A stretch of 64,000 nucleotides of DNA from the NCBI GenBank assembly GCA_035296565.1, contig DATHAQ010000041.1:124001-188000 (forward strand). The letters run 5' to 3'. The stretch is from JACCZR01 sp035296565. Lineage in GTDB: Bacteria > Actinomycetota > Thermoleophilia > Solirubrobacterales > Thermoleophilaceae. The position numbers and the translations under genes were made by a program. Numbering within the stretch: position 1 is the first letter of the stretch; each line of letters starts with the position of its first letter. Shown piece after piece: positions 1-7,733 of this stretch. The notes beneath the pieces are model-generated. The model was not told where the DNA came from. It was given only the letters and a program-made list of their open reading frames with translations, and ran no database searches.

Positions 1-152
1 GCCAGGATGGCTGACCCCGCGCTCGGAGCGGATCGCGGCGCTGGCAGCAACCACCGCGCGATCGCGCGCGGCGCTGCGGGAGGCGATCGCCGCCCCCGGC
101 GGCCAGCGGCGCGCCCGGCCACCACCTCGACGCCCAGCTGCGCCGGCTCTAG
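1..152 (+). other. Left-edge stretch, possible broken gene tail
   Basis: No intact gene can be assigned here. Frame 2 opens at the window edge with alanine-rich, helical-looking codons (ERIAALAATTARSRAALREA), while frame 3 ends in a plausible tail (GHHLDAQLRRL) with a TAG at 150-152, tail to tail with the MarR gene on the other strand. The two pieces would join only through a one-base frameshift near 95-115. It could be the 3' end of a gene that begins outside the window, or just non-coding GC-rich DNA. Confidence 0.2.
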
Positions 153-592
153 AGCGCCCTCGTCAGCAGCCCGCGCAGGCGGCCCTGTTCGGAATCGCTC
201 AGCCGCCTGAGGGCTTTTCTCTCGGCTGTGCGCACTTTCTCTGCCGACCGCGCTGCGGCCAAAGGCGTCTCCGGGCTGGCCAGGAGCAGGAGCTTTCGAG
301 TGTCGCTTGCCTGAGGTCTCCTCCTTAGTTGCTGTCTTTCCTCGAGGCGCCGCGCCGCCTCGGAGGTGGTTGTGCGGTCCAGCGCGGCGCGGTCGGCCAC
401 CGCCTGCTGAGAAAGGCCGCCGCCATGGTGCGCGAGCACCACGAGGATGCGGTGCTCCGCGACGTCGTAGCTCTGTGTGCGACGCAAGAGCACAGAGAGC
501 GCGAACTCGAGGCTCCCCCGCAAGGCGGGGTGCCAGAGCGGCTCCACCTGCCCCGTCCGAAACGCGTCGATCAGCCATGGCTGCTCGCTCAT
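149..592 (-). CDS. MarR-family transcriptional regulator
   Basis: A 147-residue winged-helix protein. The recognition region reads QQAVADRAALDRTTTSE, followed by an R-rich wing (RRRPQASDTRKL) and the usual C-terminal dimerisation helix (RRLSDSEQGRLRGLL), the order expected of MarR proteins. I chose the ATG at 592 (MSEQPWLIDAF); the frame stays open 48 bases further upstream, but that extension (RRGAKFRPPGPQGG) has no domain character. The gene stands alone, with the GHMP kinase starting far upstream on the same strand and a family A repeat in the gap between. MarR proteins usually repress genes for efflux or aromatic compound metabolism; no target or ligand is evident here. Confidence 0.8.
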   Translation of the reverse strand: MSEQPWLIDAFRTGQVEPLWHPALRGSLEFALSVLLRRTQSYDVAEHRILVVLAHHGGGLSQQAVADRAALDRTTTSEAARRLEERQQLRRRPQASDTRKLLLLASPETPLAAARSAEKVRTAERKALRRLSDSEQGRLRGLLTRAL

Positions 593-640
593 GCCCCCTT
601 GAGGGCCGGGCGGGCGGAACTTCGCCCCCCGGCGGGGCAA

Positions 641-710
641 GGCACGGGTCCCGTGCGAAAACGCTCAGCCGCCTGAGGAATTTCTCGAGGGGGATGTGTG
701 TGTCGCGCCC
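641..710 (+). repeat. Dispersed repeat family A, copy at 0.64 kb
   Basis: This 60-70 base intergenic element contains an A-rich left arm (GAAAAC), the interrupted palindrome CTCAG-CCGC-CTGAG at 664-677, a short T run and a GTGTGTGTCGCGCC tail. Related copies occur near 15.1, 25.1, 51.4, 51.7 and 56.2 kb. The A-arm, stem, T-arm arrangement looks like a weak bidirectional terminator, but the stem is only 5 bp, so a protein-binding site is also possible. Confidence 0.6.
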
Positions 711-742
711 CGACCTGGAGGGCCACGGTTCGAGGGCGACGG

Positions 743-1696
743 CTAGAGCGCGACGCACCCCTCGGTGTCGATCCCGAAGGGCAGCTCGGGGGCGCCGGCC
801 TCGTCCATCGCCTCGCGCAGGCGGGTGGGCTCCTCGGCCAGCACCAGGAGGAACCCGCCGCCCCCGGCACCCATGAGCATGGCGCCCGACCCGCCGCGGC
901 GCAGGGCGAGATCGCGCAGGTCGGCGAGGGGCGCGGGGACCATCGCCGCGGAGCGAGCCCGCTTGTTCTCCCACGAGCGGTTCATGAGCTCGCCGCAGGC
1001 GGCCAGGTCGCCGGCCTCCAGCGCCGCGCAGGTCTCGCGGGCCAGCGAGGCGGTGCGGAGGAGGTTGTCGCGGACCTCGGCGTCGCCCGCCAGGGTGCGA
1101 TTGACCTGGTCGCTCAGCACCTCGGAGGCCGAGCGCGACCCACCCGTGTAGAAGAGCAGGAAGCGCTCCCGCAGGGCCTCCGCGGAGGCTTCGGGAAGCG
1201 CCAGCCTGCGGACCTCGACCGAGCCCGGGCGGAAGGTAAGGGCGTTGACGCCGCCGTAGACGGCGGCGTACTGGTCCTGCTTGCCGACCGTGCGGCCGAG
1301 CAGGTCGATCTCCAGTCGGCAGGCGGCCTCGGCGAGCTCGATTCCCTCGAGGCCGGCCAGTGCGCGCACGGCGCACACCGCATAGGCCCCCGAGGACCCG
1401 AGGCCGGTCCCGGCGGGGACATCGGCGATCGAGGCCAGCTCGAACGGGATGCCGTTCCAGTGTTCGGCGAGGGCGGCGCGGAGGATGGGGTGCTCGACTT
1501 CGCCGGCGTCCTCGACCTCCTCCCAGGCCAGGTGCTTGAGGCGCAGGCCCTCGCGGAAGCCGGTGCTGATCAGCAGCCAGACGTGCTTGTCGATCGCCGC
1601 GGAGAGGACGAACCCCTCCTCGTCGGCGAAGAAGGACGGCAGATCGGTGCCGCCGCCGCCGAGGGAGAGCCGAAGCGGCGCGCGGACGGCGATCAC
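743..1696 (-). CDS. GHMP-family sugar kinase, heptose-7-phosphate kinase-like
   Basis: A 317-residue soluble kinase. The N-terminus (RAPLRLSLGGGGTDLPSF) is typical of the D-glycero-D-manno-heptose 7-phosphate kinase/fucokinase-type branch. The ATP-binding glycine loop PAGTGLGSSGA lies near residues 93-103, and the C-terminal GHMP motif is MGAGGGGFLL near residue 275. Family knowledge predicts phosphorylation of a sugar or sugar phosphate ahead of nucleotide activation for glycan synthesis. No other heptose or nucleotide-sugar gene is adjacent, so the substrate is uncertain. It is monocistronic on the minus strand, divergent from the ECF sigma gene. Confidence 0.8.
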   Translation of the reverse strand: MIAVRAPLRLSLGGGGTDLPSFFADEEGFVLSAAIDKHVWLLISTGFREGLRLKHLAWEEVEDAGEVEHPILRAALAEHWNGIPFELASIADVPAGTGLGSSGAYAVCAVRALAGLEGIELAEAACRLEIDLLGRTVGKQDQYAAVYGGVNALTFRPGSVEVRRLALPEASAEALRERFLLFYTGGSRSASEVLSDQVNRTLAGDAEVRDNLLRTASLARETCAALEAGDLAACGELMNRSWENKRARSAAMVPAPLADLRDLALRRGGSGAMLMGAGGGGFLLVLAEEPTRLREAMDEAGAPELPFGIDTEGCVAL

Positions 1697-1821
1697 GATC
1701 TCATCGTGTCATGCGCCCGCGAAGCCGGAGCGGCAATCCGTTTCAGGCGAACTTCCCTGGCCGCGTCGCGTTCAGAGGGCATGGAGTTGACAGGTCCGCG
1801 TCGGCTGGGGACCCTCTCTGA

Positions 1822-3177
1822 ATGGCCTCGACCCCAATGCCTGCCTCGGGAGCCCGGCCGCTGCTGGGCTCGCGGCGGGTTCTGGGCCTCGCGAGCGACC
1901 GCCGCCTGGTCGCGCTCGTGCGCGCGGGAAGCGAGCCGGCCTTCGAGGTCCTCTTCGAGCGCCATGGCCCGCCGATCCTTGCCTATTGCCGCCAGATCCT
2001 CGGCTCCCACGAGGAGGCAGAGGACGCGGTGCAGCAGACCTTCACCTCCGCGCACCGGTCCCTCGAGAAGTCAGAGCGGCCCATGGAGGTCAAGCCCTGG
2101 CTCTACACGATCGCGCGCAACCGCTGCCTGTCGATGGTCCGCGCCCGCAAGCCGGACGCGCTCCCGATCGAGGACGAGGCCATCCCCGGCGTCGACCTCG
2201 CCGAGCAGGCCGAGCTGCGCTCCGAGCTGCGCGACCTCGTCCGCGACCTCGCCGACCTCCCCGAACAGCAGCGCTCGGCGCTGGTTCTCTTCGAGCTGGG
2301 CGACCTCTCGCACCAGCAGATCGCCGAGGTCATCGGCTGCGAGGAGAAGCAGGTGAAGGGGATCGTCTTCAGGGCCCGCACCGGGTTGTCCGAGCGCCGC
2401 GATGGCCGCACGGCCTCCTGCGCGGAGATCCGAGAGGAGCTCTCGACGCTGCGTCGCGGCGGGCTGCGCCGCAGCCGCCTGCGCCACCACCTTCGCGAGT
2501 GCCCCTCCTGCGCGGCCTTCCGAGAGGACGTCAGCCGCCAGCGGGCCCAGATGGCCCTCATCCTGCCCGCCGCGCCTTCGGCTGCGCTCAAGGCCGGGGT
2601 GCTCGGCAGCGCCGCCGGCGGAGGCGCTGCCGGCTCCACCGCAGCGGCGAAGCTGGCCCTGGTCGGAGCGCTCGCCGGCACGGTCGGCGGCACGGGCATA
2701 GCCGTCGAGGAGCTTCGCGAGGCCGAGCAGGCTCCGCCGGCCCCGGCCGCGGCCGCGAACGATGTCGCCGGCGAGCCCGACACCGCGCTCGGCGCCACGG
2801 TGGCCGCCGCCGTCCGCCAGGCGCGCAAGGCGTCGTCGGCCCCGCCGGGGGCCTCCGCGTCCCACCGTCGGGCGGCGGCCAAGCCTCCCGTGGCGGCGCC
2901 GCCCGCGAAGGCGGAGGCCAAGGGCAAGGACAAGACCGCGTCGCCCTCGATCGAGGCGCCCGGCCGCACTCACTCGCAGCAGACTCCTGGCGCGCTCGAG
3001 CGCCCCGCCACACCGCCGCGGCCGGCCACACCGCCGCGGCCGGCCACACCGCCCCGGTCAGCCAGGCCCGAGACGCAGATCGTTCCGCCGCGCGTCGAAC
3101 CGCCCGCGGCGACGCCCGGCGAGAAGGGCCAAAGCCGCGTGGAGCGCGAGCCGCCGCCCCAGAGTTGGCGCCCCTAG
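1822..3177 (+). CDS. ECF sigma factor fused to zinc-finger and membrane-anchored tail
   Basis: 451 residues in four parts. Residues about 30-190 are sigma-70 region 2 (FEVLFERHGPPILAYCRQIL, EEAEDAVQQTF) and region 4 (LPEQQRSALVLFELGDLSHQ). Residues about 195-240 resemble an anti-sigma zinc finger, with HHLRECPSC giving the HxxxCxxC signature and an upstream Cys (SCAEIREEL). Residues about 270-295 are one hydrophobic segment (KLALVGALAGTVGGTGIAV). The remainder is a Pro/Ala/Lys-rich tail with three ATPPRP repeats. Sigma factors carrying their own anti-sigma-like finger and membrane segment may be self-sequestered at the membrane. Start is the ATG at 1822. The stop overlaps the convergent PhzF gene by 4 bases. 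No separate anti-sigma gene is adjacent. Confidence 0.82.
   Translation: MASTPMPASGARPLLGSRRVLGLASDRRLVALVRAGSEPAFEVLFERHGPPILAYCRQILGSHEEAEDAVQQTFTSAHRSLEKSERPMEVKPWLYTIARNRCLSMVRARKPDALPIEDEAIPGVDLAEQAELRSELRDLVRDLADLPEQQRSALVLFELGDLSHQQIAEVIGCEEKQVKGIVFRARTGLSERRDGRTASCAEIREELSTLRRGGLRRSRLRHHLRECPSCAAFREDVSRQRAQMALILPAAPSAALKAGVLGSAAGGGAAGSTAAAKLALVGALAGTVGGTGIAVEELREAEQAPPAPAAAANDVAGEPDTALGATVAAAVRQARKASSAPPGASASHRRAAAKPPVAAPPAKAEAKGKDKTASPSIEAPGRTHSQQTPGALERPATPPRPATPPRPATPPRSARPETQIVPPRVEPPAATPGEKGQSRVEREPPPQSWRP
3007..3060 (+). repeat. 18-bp tandem repeat in the ECF sigma tail
   Basis: Three consecutive 18-base units beginning at 3007, 3025 and 3043, each reading GCCACACCGCCGCGGCCG or nearly so, encode ATPPRP repeats. 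The period is a multiple of three, so copy number can vary without breaking the frame. Confidence 0.9.
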
Positions 3178-3800
3178 GCGCTGACGCGGCCGCCGATCTC
3201 GACGAACCCGTCGTTGCGCGGGGCGGCGTGGATGACCGACCCCTTCCCCTGACGGATCTCCAGCGCCCGGCCGAGCTGCGAAGCGAGCACCACCGCGGCG
3301 GCGCCCGTCGCCTCGTCCTCCTCGATGCCCAGGTCGAGCGGGAAGACCCGCGCGCGCACGACCCCGGGCGCGATCGGGGCCCAGTAGGCGTCGAGGCCCG
3401 CTGCCGGAGGCTCGAGCGCCTCCACCTCCTCGGCTGAGCCCAGCTCGTGCCAGCTGAAGGCCGGCGCCCACTCAGGACGGCCGGCGATGAAGGACAGCGG
3501 GCCCTCGCGGCGCGCGGGCACGTCGCCGGCCGGGGGCCGCATGACGTCGGCGGGGTGGCCGTGCTGGGCCAGGAGCCAGGCCGTGCCGACGAGCGGATGG
3601 CCGGCAAAGGGCAGCTCGGCACGGGGGGTGAAGATCCGCACGCGGCCCGCGGCGGCATCGTCGACGAACACCGTCTCGCTGAGGCCGAGCTCACGCGCCA
3701 CCCGCTGGCGCGAAGCGCCGTCGGCGGGCCGGCCGTCGAGGGCAACGGCGAGCGCGTTGCCGCCCCCCGACTCGTCGCCGAAGACGTGCAACAGCTCCAT
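3174..3800 (-). CDS. Short PhzF-family isomerase/epimerase-like protein
   Basis: 208 residues beginning MELLHVFGDESGGGNALAV, the PhzF N-terminal signature with the conserved GGN. Later family motifs follow: LSETVFV, VRIFTPRAELPFAGHPLVG and, near the C-terminus, LGIEEDEATGAAAV. PhzF proteins are usually 260-300 residues, so this is a shortened form lacking much of the middle of both lobes; the conserved parts are still in order. I chose the ATG at 3800; the frame extends further but would run through the riboswitch of the next gene. It could be a PhzF-fold protein with unknown substrate. It converges with the ECF sigma gene by 4 bases. Confidence 0.7.
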   Translation of the reverse strand: MELLHVFGDESGGGNALAVALDGRPADGASRQRVARELGLSETVFVDDAAAGRVRIFTPRAELPFAGHPLVGTAWLLAQHGHPADVMRPPAGDVPARREGPLSFIAGRPEWAPAFSWHELGSAEEVEALEPPAAGLDAYWAPIAPGVVRARVFPLDLGIEEDEATGAAAVVLASQLGRALEIRQGKGSVIHAAPRNDGFVEIGGRVSA

Positions 3801-3837
3801 CGCGCGGACGCTATCCGCCGCATGGCCCGCTACAGTG

Positions 3838-3970
3838 CCCGACTTCGCCGAGCCTCCTCCGCCCCGGAGGGGGACGGGGGACCCACTGGCCGCAAGGCCG
3901 GGGCGAATCGCAGTCCGAGTGCTGCGTAGCGCGCAGAGCGCGAGCCCGTCAGCTAACCCCGCAGGCGAGC
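3838..3970 (+). ncRNA. c-di-AMP riboswitch (ydaO-yuaA type)
   Basis: All the recognisable conserved blocks of the ydaO class are present in order: GGGGGACCCACTGG at 3876-3889, GGGGCGAATC at 3900-3909, and GAGCCCGTCAGCTAACCCC at 3942-3960 followed by GCAGGC. In actinobacteria this element commonly precedes secreted cell-wall hydrolase genes, and here it sits directly ahead of an M23 peptidase with a signal peptide. From the family, c-di-AMP binding is expected to turn the gene off. The 3' end almost touches the TTG start. Confidence 0.88.
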
Positions 3971-3975
3971 GAATC

Positions 3976-4569
3976 TTGCGCCCTCGTTCGCTCATAACGA
4001 CCCTGCTGTTGATTTCCGCCTCTCCCGCGGCCGGCATCGCCGTGGCCCAGGCCGCGCCGAACGGCCCCGTCACCCCTCACCTGGCCCGCTACGCGCCGCC
4101 GCTGGTGAAGATGGCCGCCCCACGCACGCTCGAGCCCGTGGGCAGGCCGCGCCCGAGGTCGGCTTTCCCGGTGAAGGCGCCGGTGGACTACGGCGAGACC
4201 GCCGCGCGCTACGGCTCCGACCGCGGCGGGCGGATGCACGAGGGGCAGGACATGTTCGCGCCCGCGGGCACGCCCCTCGTGGCCATGTACGACTCGACCG
4301 TTGTCGAGGAGGGCAACGGCGGTGGACGGGGCAACTACGTTGCCCTCTACAGCTCGTCGATCGAGCGCACGCTCCTTTACCTCCACATGCGGTCGCCCTC
4401 GCACGTGAAGCTCGGCGAGAAGGTGAAGGCGGGCCGGCGGGTGGGCGAGCTGGGCTGCACGGGATCCTGCTTCGGCGATCACCTCCATCTGGAGGTTCGG
4501 CGCGGGAACGGCACGACCGGTGCGCCGACGGACCCGATGCCGTACCTGATTCGAGCAAAACGCCGGTAG
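3976..4569 (+). CDS. Secreted M23-family (LytM) peptidoglycan endopeptidase
   Basis: 197 residues. A signal peptide (RPRSLITTLLLISASPAAG) precedes a mature region ending in a LytM/M23 domain. The zinc ligand motifs are visible: HEGQDMF for HxxxD, then the HMRS and GDHLHLEV region for HxH. The TTG start at 3976 is inferred because it is the first codon after the riboswitch that gives a clean signal peptide; no strong ribosome site is seen. It should cut peptide cross-bridges in the wall during growth or resuscitation. Expression is probably set by the c-di-AMP riboswitch immediately upstream. Confidence 0.85.
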   Translation: MRPRSLITTLLLISASPAAGIAVAQAAPNGPVTPHLARYAPPLVKMAAPRTLEPVGRPRPRSAFPVKAPVDYGETAARYGSDRGGRMHEGQDMFAPAGTPLVAMYDSTVVEEGNGGGRGNYVALYSSSIERTLLYLHMRSPSHVKLGEKVKAGRRVGELGCTGSCFGDHLHLEVRRGNGTTGAPTDPMPYLIRAKRR

Positions 4570-4580
4570 CGTTACCGGCG
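4561..4580 (+). terminator. Perfect hairpin spanning M23 stop and next start
   Basis: CGCCGGTA (4561-4568), loop GCGT, TACCGGCG (4573-4580) form a perfect 8-bp stem. The stem includes the M23 TAG and the first base of the next gene's GTG. There is no T run after it, so it may attenuate, protect mRNA, or limit translation of the next gene rather than terminate. Confidence 0.5.
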
Positions 4581-4885
4581 TGGACGCGGCTGCCCTCCGC
4601 AACCGTCTGATCCTCGCTTCGAGCATGTGGCGTCAGGCGACGGATGAGCCGCTGCCCAAGATGCCACCCGGCGATCCCGTTCAGCAGATAGAGGCGTTCG
4701 AGCTGCGGCTCGTCGACCTGCTGTGCTCGCAGGCCACGCCCGAGACCGCGCGTTCGGTGGCCGACCAGACCTGGGACCTGGTGCACGACCGCCCCGACGA
4801 CGAGCCCGTCAAGCGGCGGGTGGCCGAGTGCCACGAGGAGCTGGCGCGGCTCTCGGCGGGTGGCGGCCCGGGCGGAGCCGAGTGA
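4580..4885 (+). CDS. Small conserved-looking helical protein, unknown function
   Basis: 101 residues, not recognised. The sequence is helical and charged (QQIEAFELRLVDLLCSQATP, then HEELARLSAG), without membrane segments or metal motifs. The GTG at 4580 is the only reasonable start; its stop overlaps the GTG of the PP2C phosphatase (GTGA), so the two are likely translated together. It begins inside a hairpin left by the M23 gene and lacks a clear ribosome site. It may be a partner of the phosphatase downstream, by position only. Confidence 0.6.
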   Translation: MDAAALRNRLILASSMWRQATDEPLPKMPPGDPVQQIEAFELRLVDLLCSQATPETARSVADQTWDLVHDRPDDEPVKRRVAECHEELARLSAGGGPGGAE

Positions 4886-7383
4886 CGCGCGACGCCGAGA
4901 TGTTCGCCCCGCGGCTCAGGGCCACCTCGCTGGCGGTGGTGCTGTGGGGCATCGCGGCCATCTGCCTGATCACGCTGGCCCTTCCCCACGCAAAGGACTT
5001 CGGCGAGGCCGAGGTGCTGGCCGGCGCCGCCGCGCTCGCCGCGCTCGGCACCGTGCTCTGGCGTTTCGGGGCAGGCTTCGACCGGCGCCAGATCAGCGCG
5101 GCGGTAACCGTGACCACCCTTGTGATCGCCCTGCTGAACTTCGCGGCGGGGACCACCGCGGGCTTCGGCCTGCTGTTCGGGCTGACCGTGGTCTACGCCT
5201 TCTACTTCCTCGACCTGCGCTTCGCGATCGCTCATGTGGGGCTGGTCCTCGTCGCCTACGTGACACAGCTGGCGCTGAACCCCGGCCCCAGCCCGGTGAG
5301 CCGCACCCTGTTGGTGGTGGGGACCCCGGCGCTCACCGGCCTAGTGGTCGCCCGCTTGCTGCGGGTCCTCCAGGGAGAGAGCGGCCGCGCCCGCGGTGTG
5401 CTGGAGACCACCAGCGACGCCTACGCCGCGCTGGAGCTCGACGGGACCGTGGTGGAGTGGAACGCCGCGGCCGAGCGGATGTTCGGGCTCTCGCGCGCCG
5501 AGACTCTGGGCGAGCCCTTCGGCCCGCGCGTCCTCCCGGGTGAGGGGCTCGCCGCGGACCGCGAGCGCCTGCGCGCGCTGCGCGACGCCGAAGAGGTCAC
5601 CGGCTATGCCTTCGAGACCGAGTACGTACGCTCGGACGGCAGCACCTTCCCCGCTGCGGTGACGGTCTCGCGGGTGGAGGGCGGCGTGGGGCAGCCGATC
5701 CTCGCGTGCTTCATCCGCGACCTGAGCGACGAGCGCCGCCGCGAGTCCGAGCAGGCGGAGCTAGTCGGCGAGCAGGCGGCGCGCCGCGAGGCCGAGCACG
5801 TGGCCGAGATGGTCAGCGGCATGCAGCTCCTGGTGGACGCCGCCCTCTCGCACACCACCATCGAGGGGATGATGCACGCGCTCATCCCCCGGGTGCGCGC
5901 GGTGCTCGAGGCCGACGCGGCCAGCGTGCTGTTGCGCGAGGAGGGCGAGGACGTGCTGGTGGTGCGCGCCTCGACGGGCGGCGATCCCGAGAACCGCCGC
6001 CGGGTGGAGTTCGGCGAGTACTTCAGCGGCATCGTGGCGGCCGAGGGCCACCCGAAGCTCGAGCAGGACCCCGATCTCGAAAAGCTCGCCGATCCCGCGA
6101 TGCGGGAGGCCCAGGTGGGGAGCATGATGGGAGTCCCGCTGATGGTGTCCGGGGAGGTTGCCGGCGTACTGGCGGTGGGAGCGCGCACGCGCCGCTTCGA
6201 CTCCGACGACCTGGGGATGCTGCGTCTGGCCGCCGACCGGGTCGCGCTGGCCCTCGACCACGCGCGGATCTACGAGCGCGAGCACCACATCGCGGAGACG
6301 CTGCAGCGCAGCCTCCTGCCCGAGGTCATGCCGAACCTGCCCGGCATGGGCGTCTCGGCCCGCTACGTGCCCGCTGCCTCCGAGGCCGAGGTGGGCGGGG
6401 ACTGGTTCGACGTGATCACCATGCCCGGAGGCCGTGTGGGCCTCGTGATGGGCGACGTGGCCGGCAAGGGCCTCAGCGCGGCCTCGATGGTGGGCAGCAT
6501 GCGCAGCGCCTTGCGCGCCTACGCGCTGGAGGGCCACGACCCTGCCGAGGTGGTCGAGCGCCTGAACCGCCTCGTGTGGACGGAGCTCGAGGAGAGCCAG
6601 ATGGCCACGCTGATCTACCTCGTGTTCGAGCCACTCGAGGGCAGGTTCAGCTGGGTGAACGCGGGGCACCTGCCTCCGCTTCGGACCTCCGCCGACGGCG
6701 CCGGCCCCGAGTTCCTTTACGGCGCGCGCTCGGTGCCGCTCGGCGTGATGCCCTTCCCGACCTTCGAGGAGGGCCACGGTGAGCTCGACCAGGGCTCGAC
6801 CATCCTGCTCTACACCGACGGCCTCGTGGAGCGGCCCGGCACGGTCATCGACGCCGGGCTCGACGCTCTCGCGCACGCGGTCATCGGGGGCCCCGACAAG
6901 ACCGAGGACCTGCTGGACCACCTGCTGGAGGAGCTCTCGCCCGACGGCGGCGCCTCCGACGACGTGGCGCTGCTGGCCTTCTGCAACGAGCGCGTGCACG
7001 ACCACTTCGAGATAGAGCTGCCCGCCCAGCCCGAGTCGCTGGCCTCCGTGCGCGGCCTCGTGCGCCGCTGGCTGCGCCACGCGGGCAGCACTGAGACCGA
7101 GATCGCCGAGGTGACCACGGCCTGCGGCGAGGCCTGCACCAACGCCATCGAGCACGCGGGCGCCGGCGGGTCGTCGTCGTTCCAGATCGAGGGCGGGCTG
7201 ACCGACGGGCCGGGCGTGGAGGTGATCGTGCGCGACTTCGGCGAGTGGCGTCCCGGGCGCACCGACGACCAGGGCCGCGGGCTCGAGCTGATGAAGGCGC
7301 TGATGGACGAGGTCCAGGTCACGCCCAGCCCGGAAGGTACCGTCGTGCGCATGCAACGCCGGCTGGACGGGGTCGCCTCGTGA
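4882..7383 (+). CDS. Membrane PAS-GAF-PP2C phosphatase fused to RsbW-like kinase domain
   Basis: 833 residues. The first about 160 residues form an integral membrane block of several helices. A PAS domain follows (YAALELDGTVVEWNAAAERM), then a GAF domain (VLEADAASVLLREEGEDVLV). The SpoIIE/RsbU PP2C domain (GGDWFDV, VMGDVAGKGLSAA, YTDGLVERPG) is next, and a C-terminal GHKL/HATPase domain of RsbW type (ACGEACTNAIEHA, GRGLELM) ends the protein. So phosphatase and kinase of a partner-switching stress pathway sit in one chain. The GTG start overlaps the previous stop, and the STAS gene overlaps the end (GTGA), marking one operon. It should sense a membrane or cytosolic signal and control phosphorylation of a STAS antagonist. 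Confidence 0.88.
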   Translation: MTRDAEMFAPRLRATSLAVVLWGIAAICLITLALPHAKDFGEAEVLAGAAALAALGTVLWRFGAGFDRRQISAAVTVTTLVIALLNFAAGTTAGFGLLFGLTVVYAFYFLDLRFAIAHVGLVLVAYVTQLALNPGPSPVSRTLLVVGTPALTGLVVARLLRVLQGESGRARGVLETTSDAYAALELDGTVVEWNAAAERMFGLSRAETLGEPFGPRVLPGEGLAADRERLRALRDAEEVTGYAFETEYVRSDGSTFPAAVTVSRVEGGVGQPILACFIRDLSDERRRESEQAELVGEQAARREAEHVAEMVSGMQLLVDAALSHTTIEGMMHALIPRVRAVLEADAASVLLREEGEDVLVVRASTGGDPENRRRVEFGEYFSGIVAAEGHPKLEQDPDLEKLADPAMREAQVGSMMGVPLMVSGEVAGVLAVGARTRRFDSDDLGMLRLAADRVALALDHARIYEREHHIAETLQRSLLPEVMPNLPGMGVSARYVPAASEAEVGGDWFDVITMPGGRVGLVMGDVAGKGLSAASMVGSMRSALRAYALEGHDPAEVVERLNRLVWTELEESQMATLIYLVFEPLEGRFSWVNAGHLPPLRTSADGAGPEFLYGARSVPLGVMPFPTFEEGHGELDQGSTILLYTDGLVERPGTVIDAGLDALAHAVIGGPDKTEDLLDHLLEELSPDGGASDDVALLAFCNERVHDHFEIELPAQPESLASVRGLVRRWLRHAGSTETEIAEVTTACGEACTNAIEHAGAGGSSSFQIEGGLTDGPGVEVIVRDFGEWRPGRTDDQGRGLELMKALMDEVQVTPSPEGTVVRMQRRLDGVAS

Positions 7384-7733
7384 CCGATCCCCTCGGGAAC
7401 GTCGAGGTGCGCGAGGAGGACGGGGTGGTCGTGGCCCAGGTGGCCGGCGAGCTCGACCTCTCCAACTCCCCGGCCACGGGGGACGCGATCGAGGCCGCGC
7501 TGCCGTCGTCCGCGCGTTCCCTGGTGGTTGACTTCAGCCGGCTCACCTTCCTCGACTCGAGCGGCGTGGCGATGCTCTTCCGCCTGGTCCGCCGCCTGGG
7601 CGACCACCGCCAGGAGCTTCACGTGGTGGCCCCAACGGGCGAGGCCGTGGGGCGGGTGCTCGAGATCGTGGAGTTCGACCGCGCGGCGCCCGTGCACACC
7701 TCGCTGGACGCCGCGCTGGCGGCCGCTAGCTAG
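7380..7733 (+). CDS. STAS-domain anti-sigma factor antagonist (RsbV-like)
   Basis: 117 residues forming a single STAS domain. The phosphorylatable serine is in the classic context LTFLDSSGVAMLFRLV. GTG at 7380 overlaps the phosphatase stop. By family, the unphosphorylated form binds an RsbW-type kinase and releases a sigma factor; the fused kinase/phosphatase encoded just upstream is the obvious partner. No sigma-B-type factor is adjacent, so the target sigma factor is probably elsewhere. The 3' end overlaps the convergent alpha/beta hydrolase by 8 bases. Confidence 0.88.
   Translation: MTDPLGNVEVREEDGVVVAQVAGELDLSNSPATGDAIEAALPSSARSLVVDFSRLTFLDSSGVAMLFRLVRRLGDHRQELHVVAPTGEAVGRVLEIVEFDRAAPVHTSLDAALAAAS

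Noticed and set aside
181..235. Sequence like repeat family A (GCTCAGCCGCCTGAGGGC) inside the MarR gene
   Set aside because: It encodes the normal MarR C-terminal helix (RRLSDSEQ) on the minus strand, so the likeness is explained by coding sequence and is not counted as a copy.
698..2356. Long plus-strand open frame opposite the GHMP kinase
   Set aside because: Reverse-strand shadow typical of high-GC DNA; the minus frame has clear GHMP motifs and the plus product is low-complexity. The same applies to 1986-3437, 5761-7356, 8528-10033 and similar frames.
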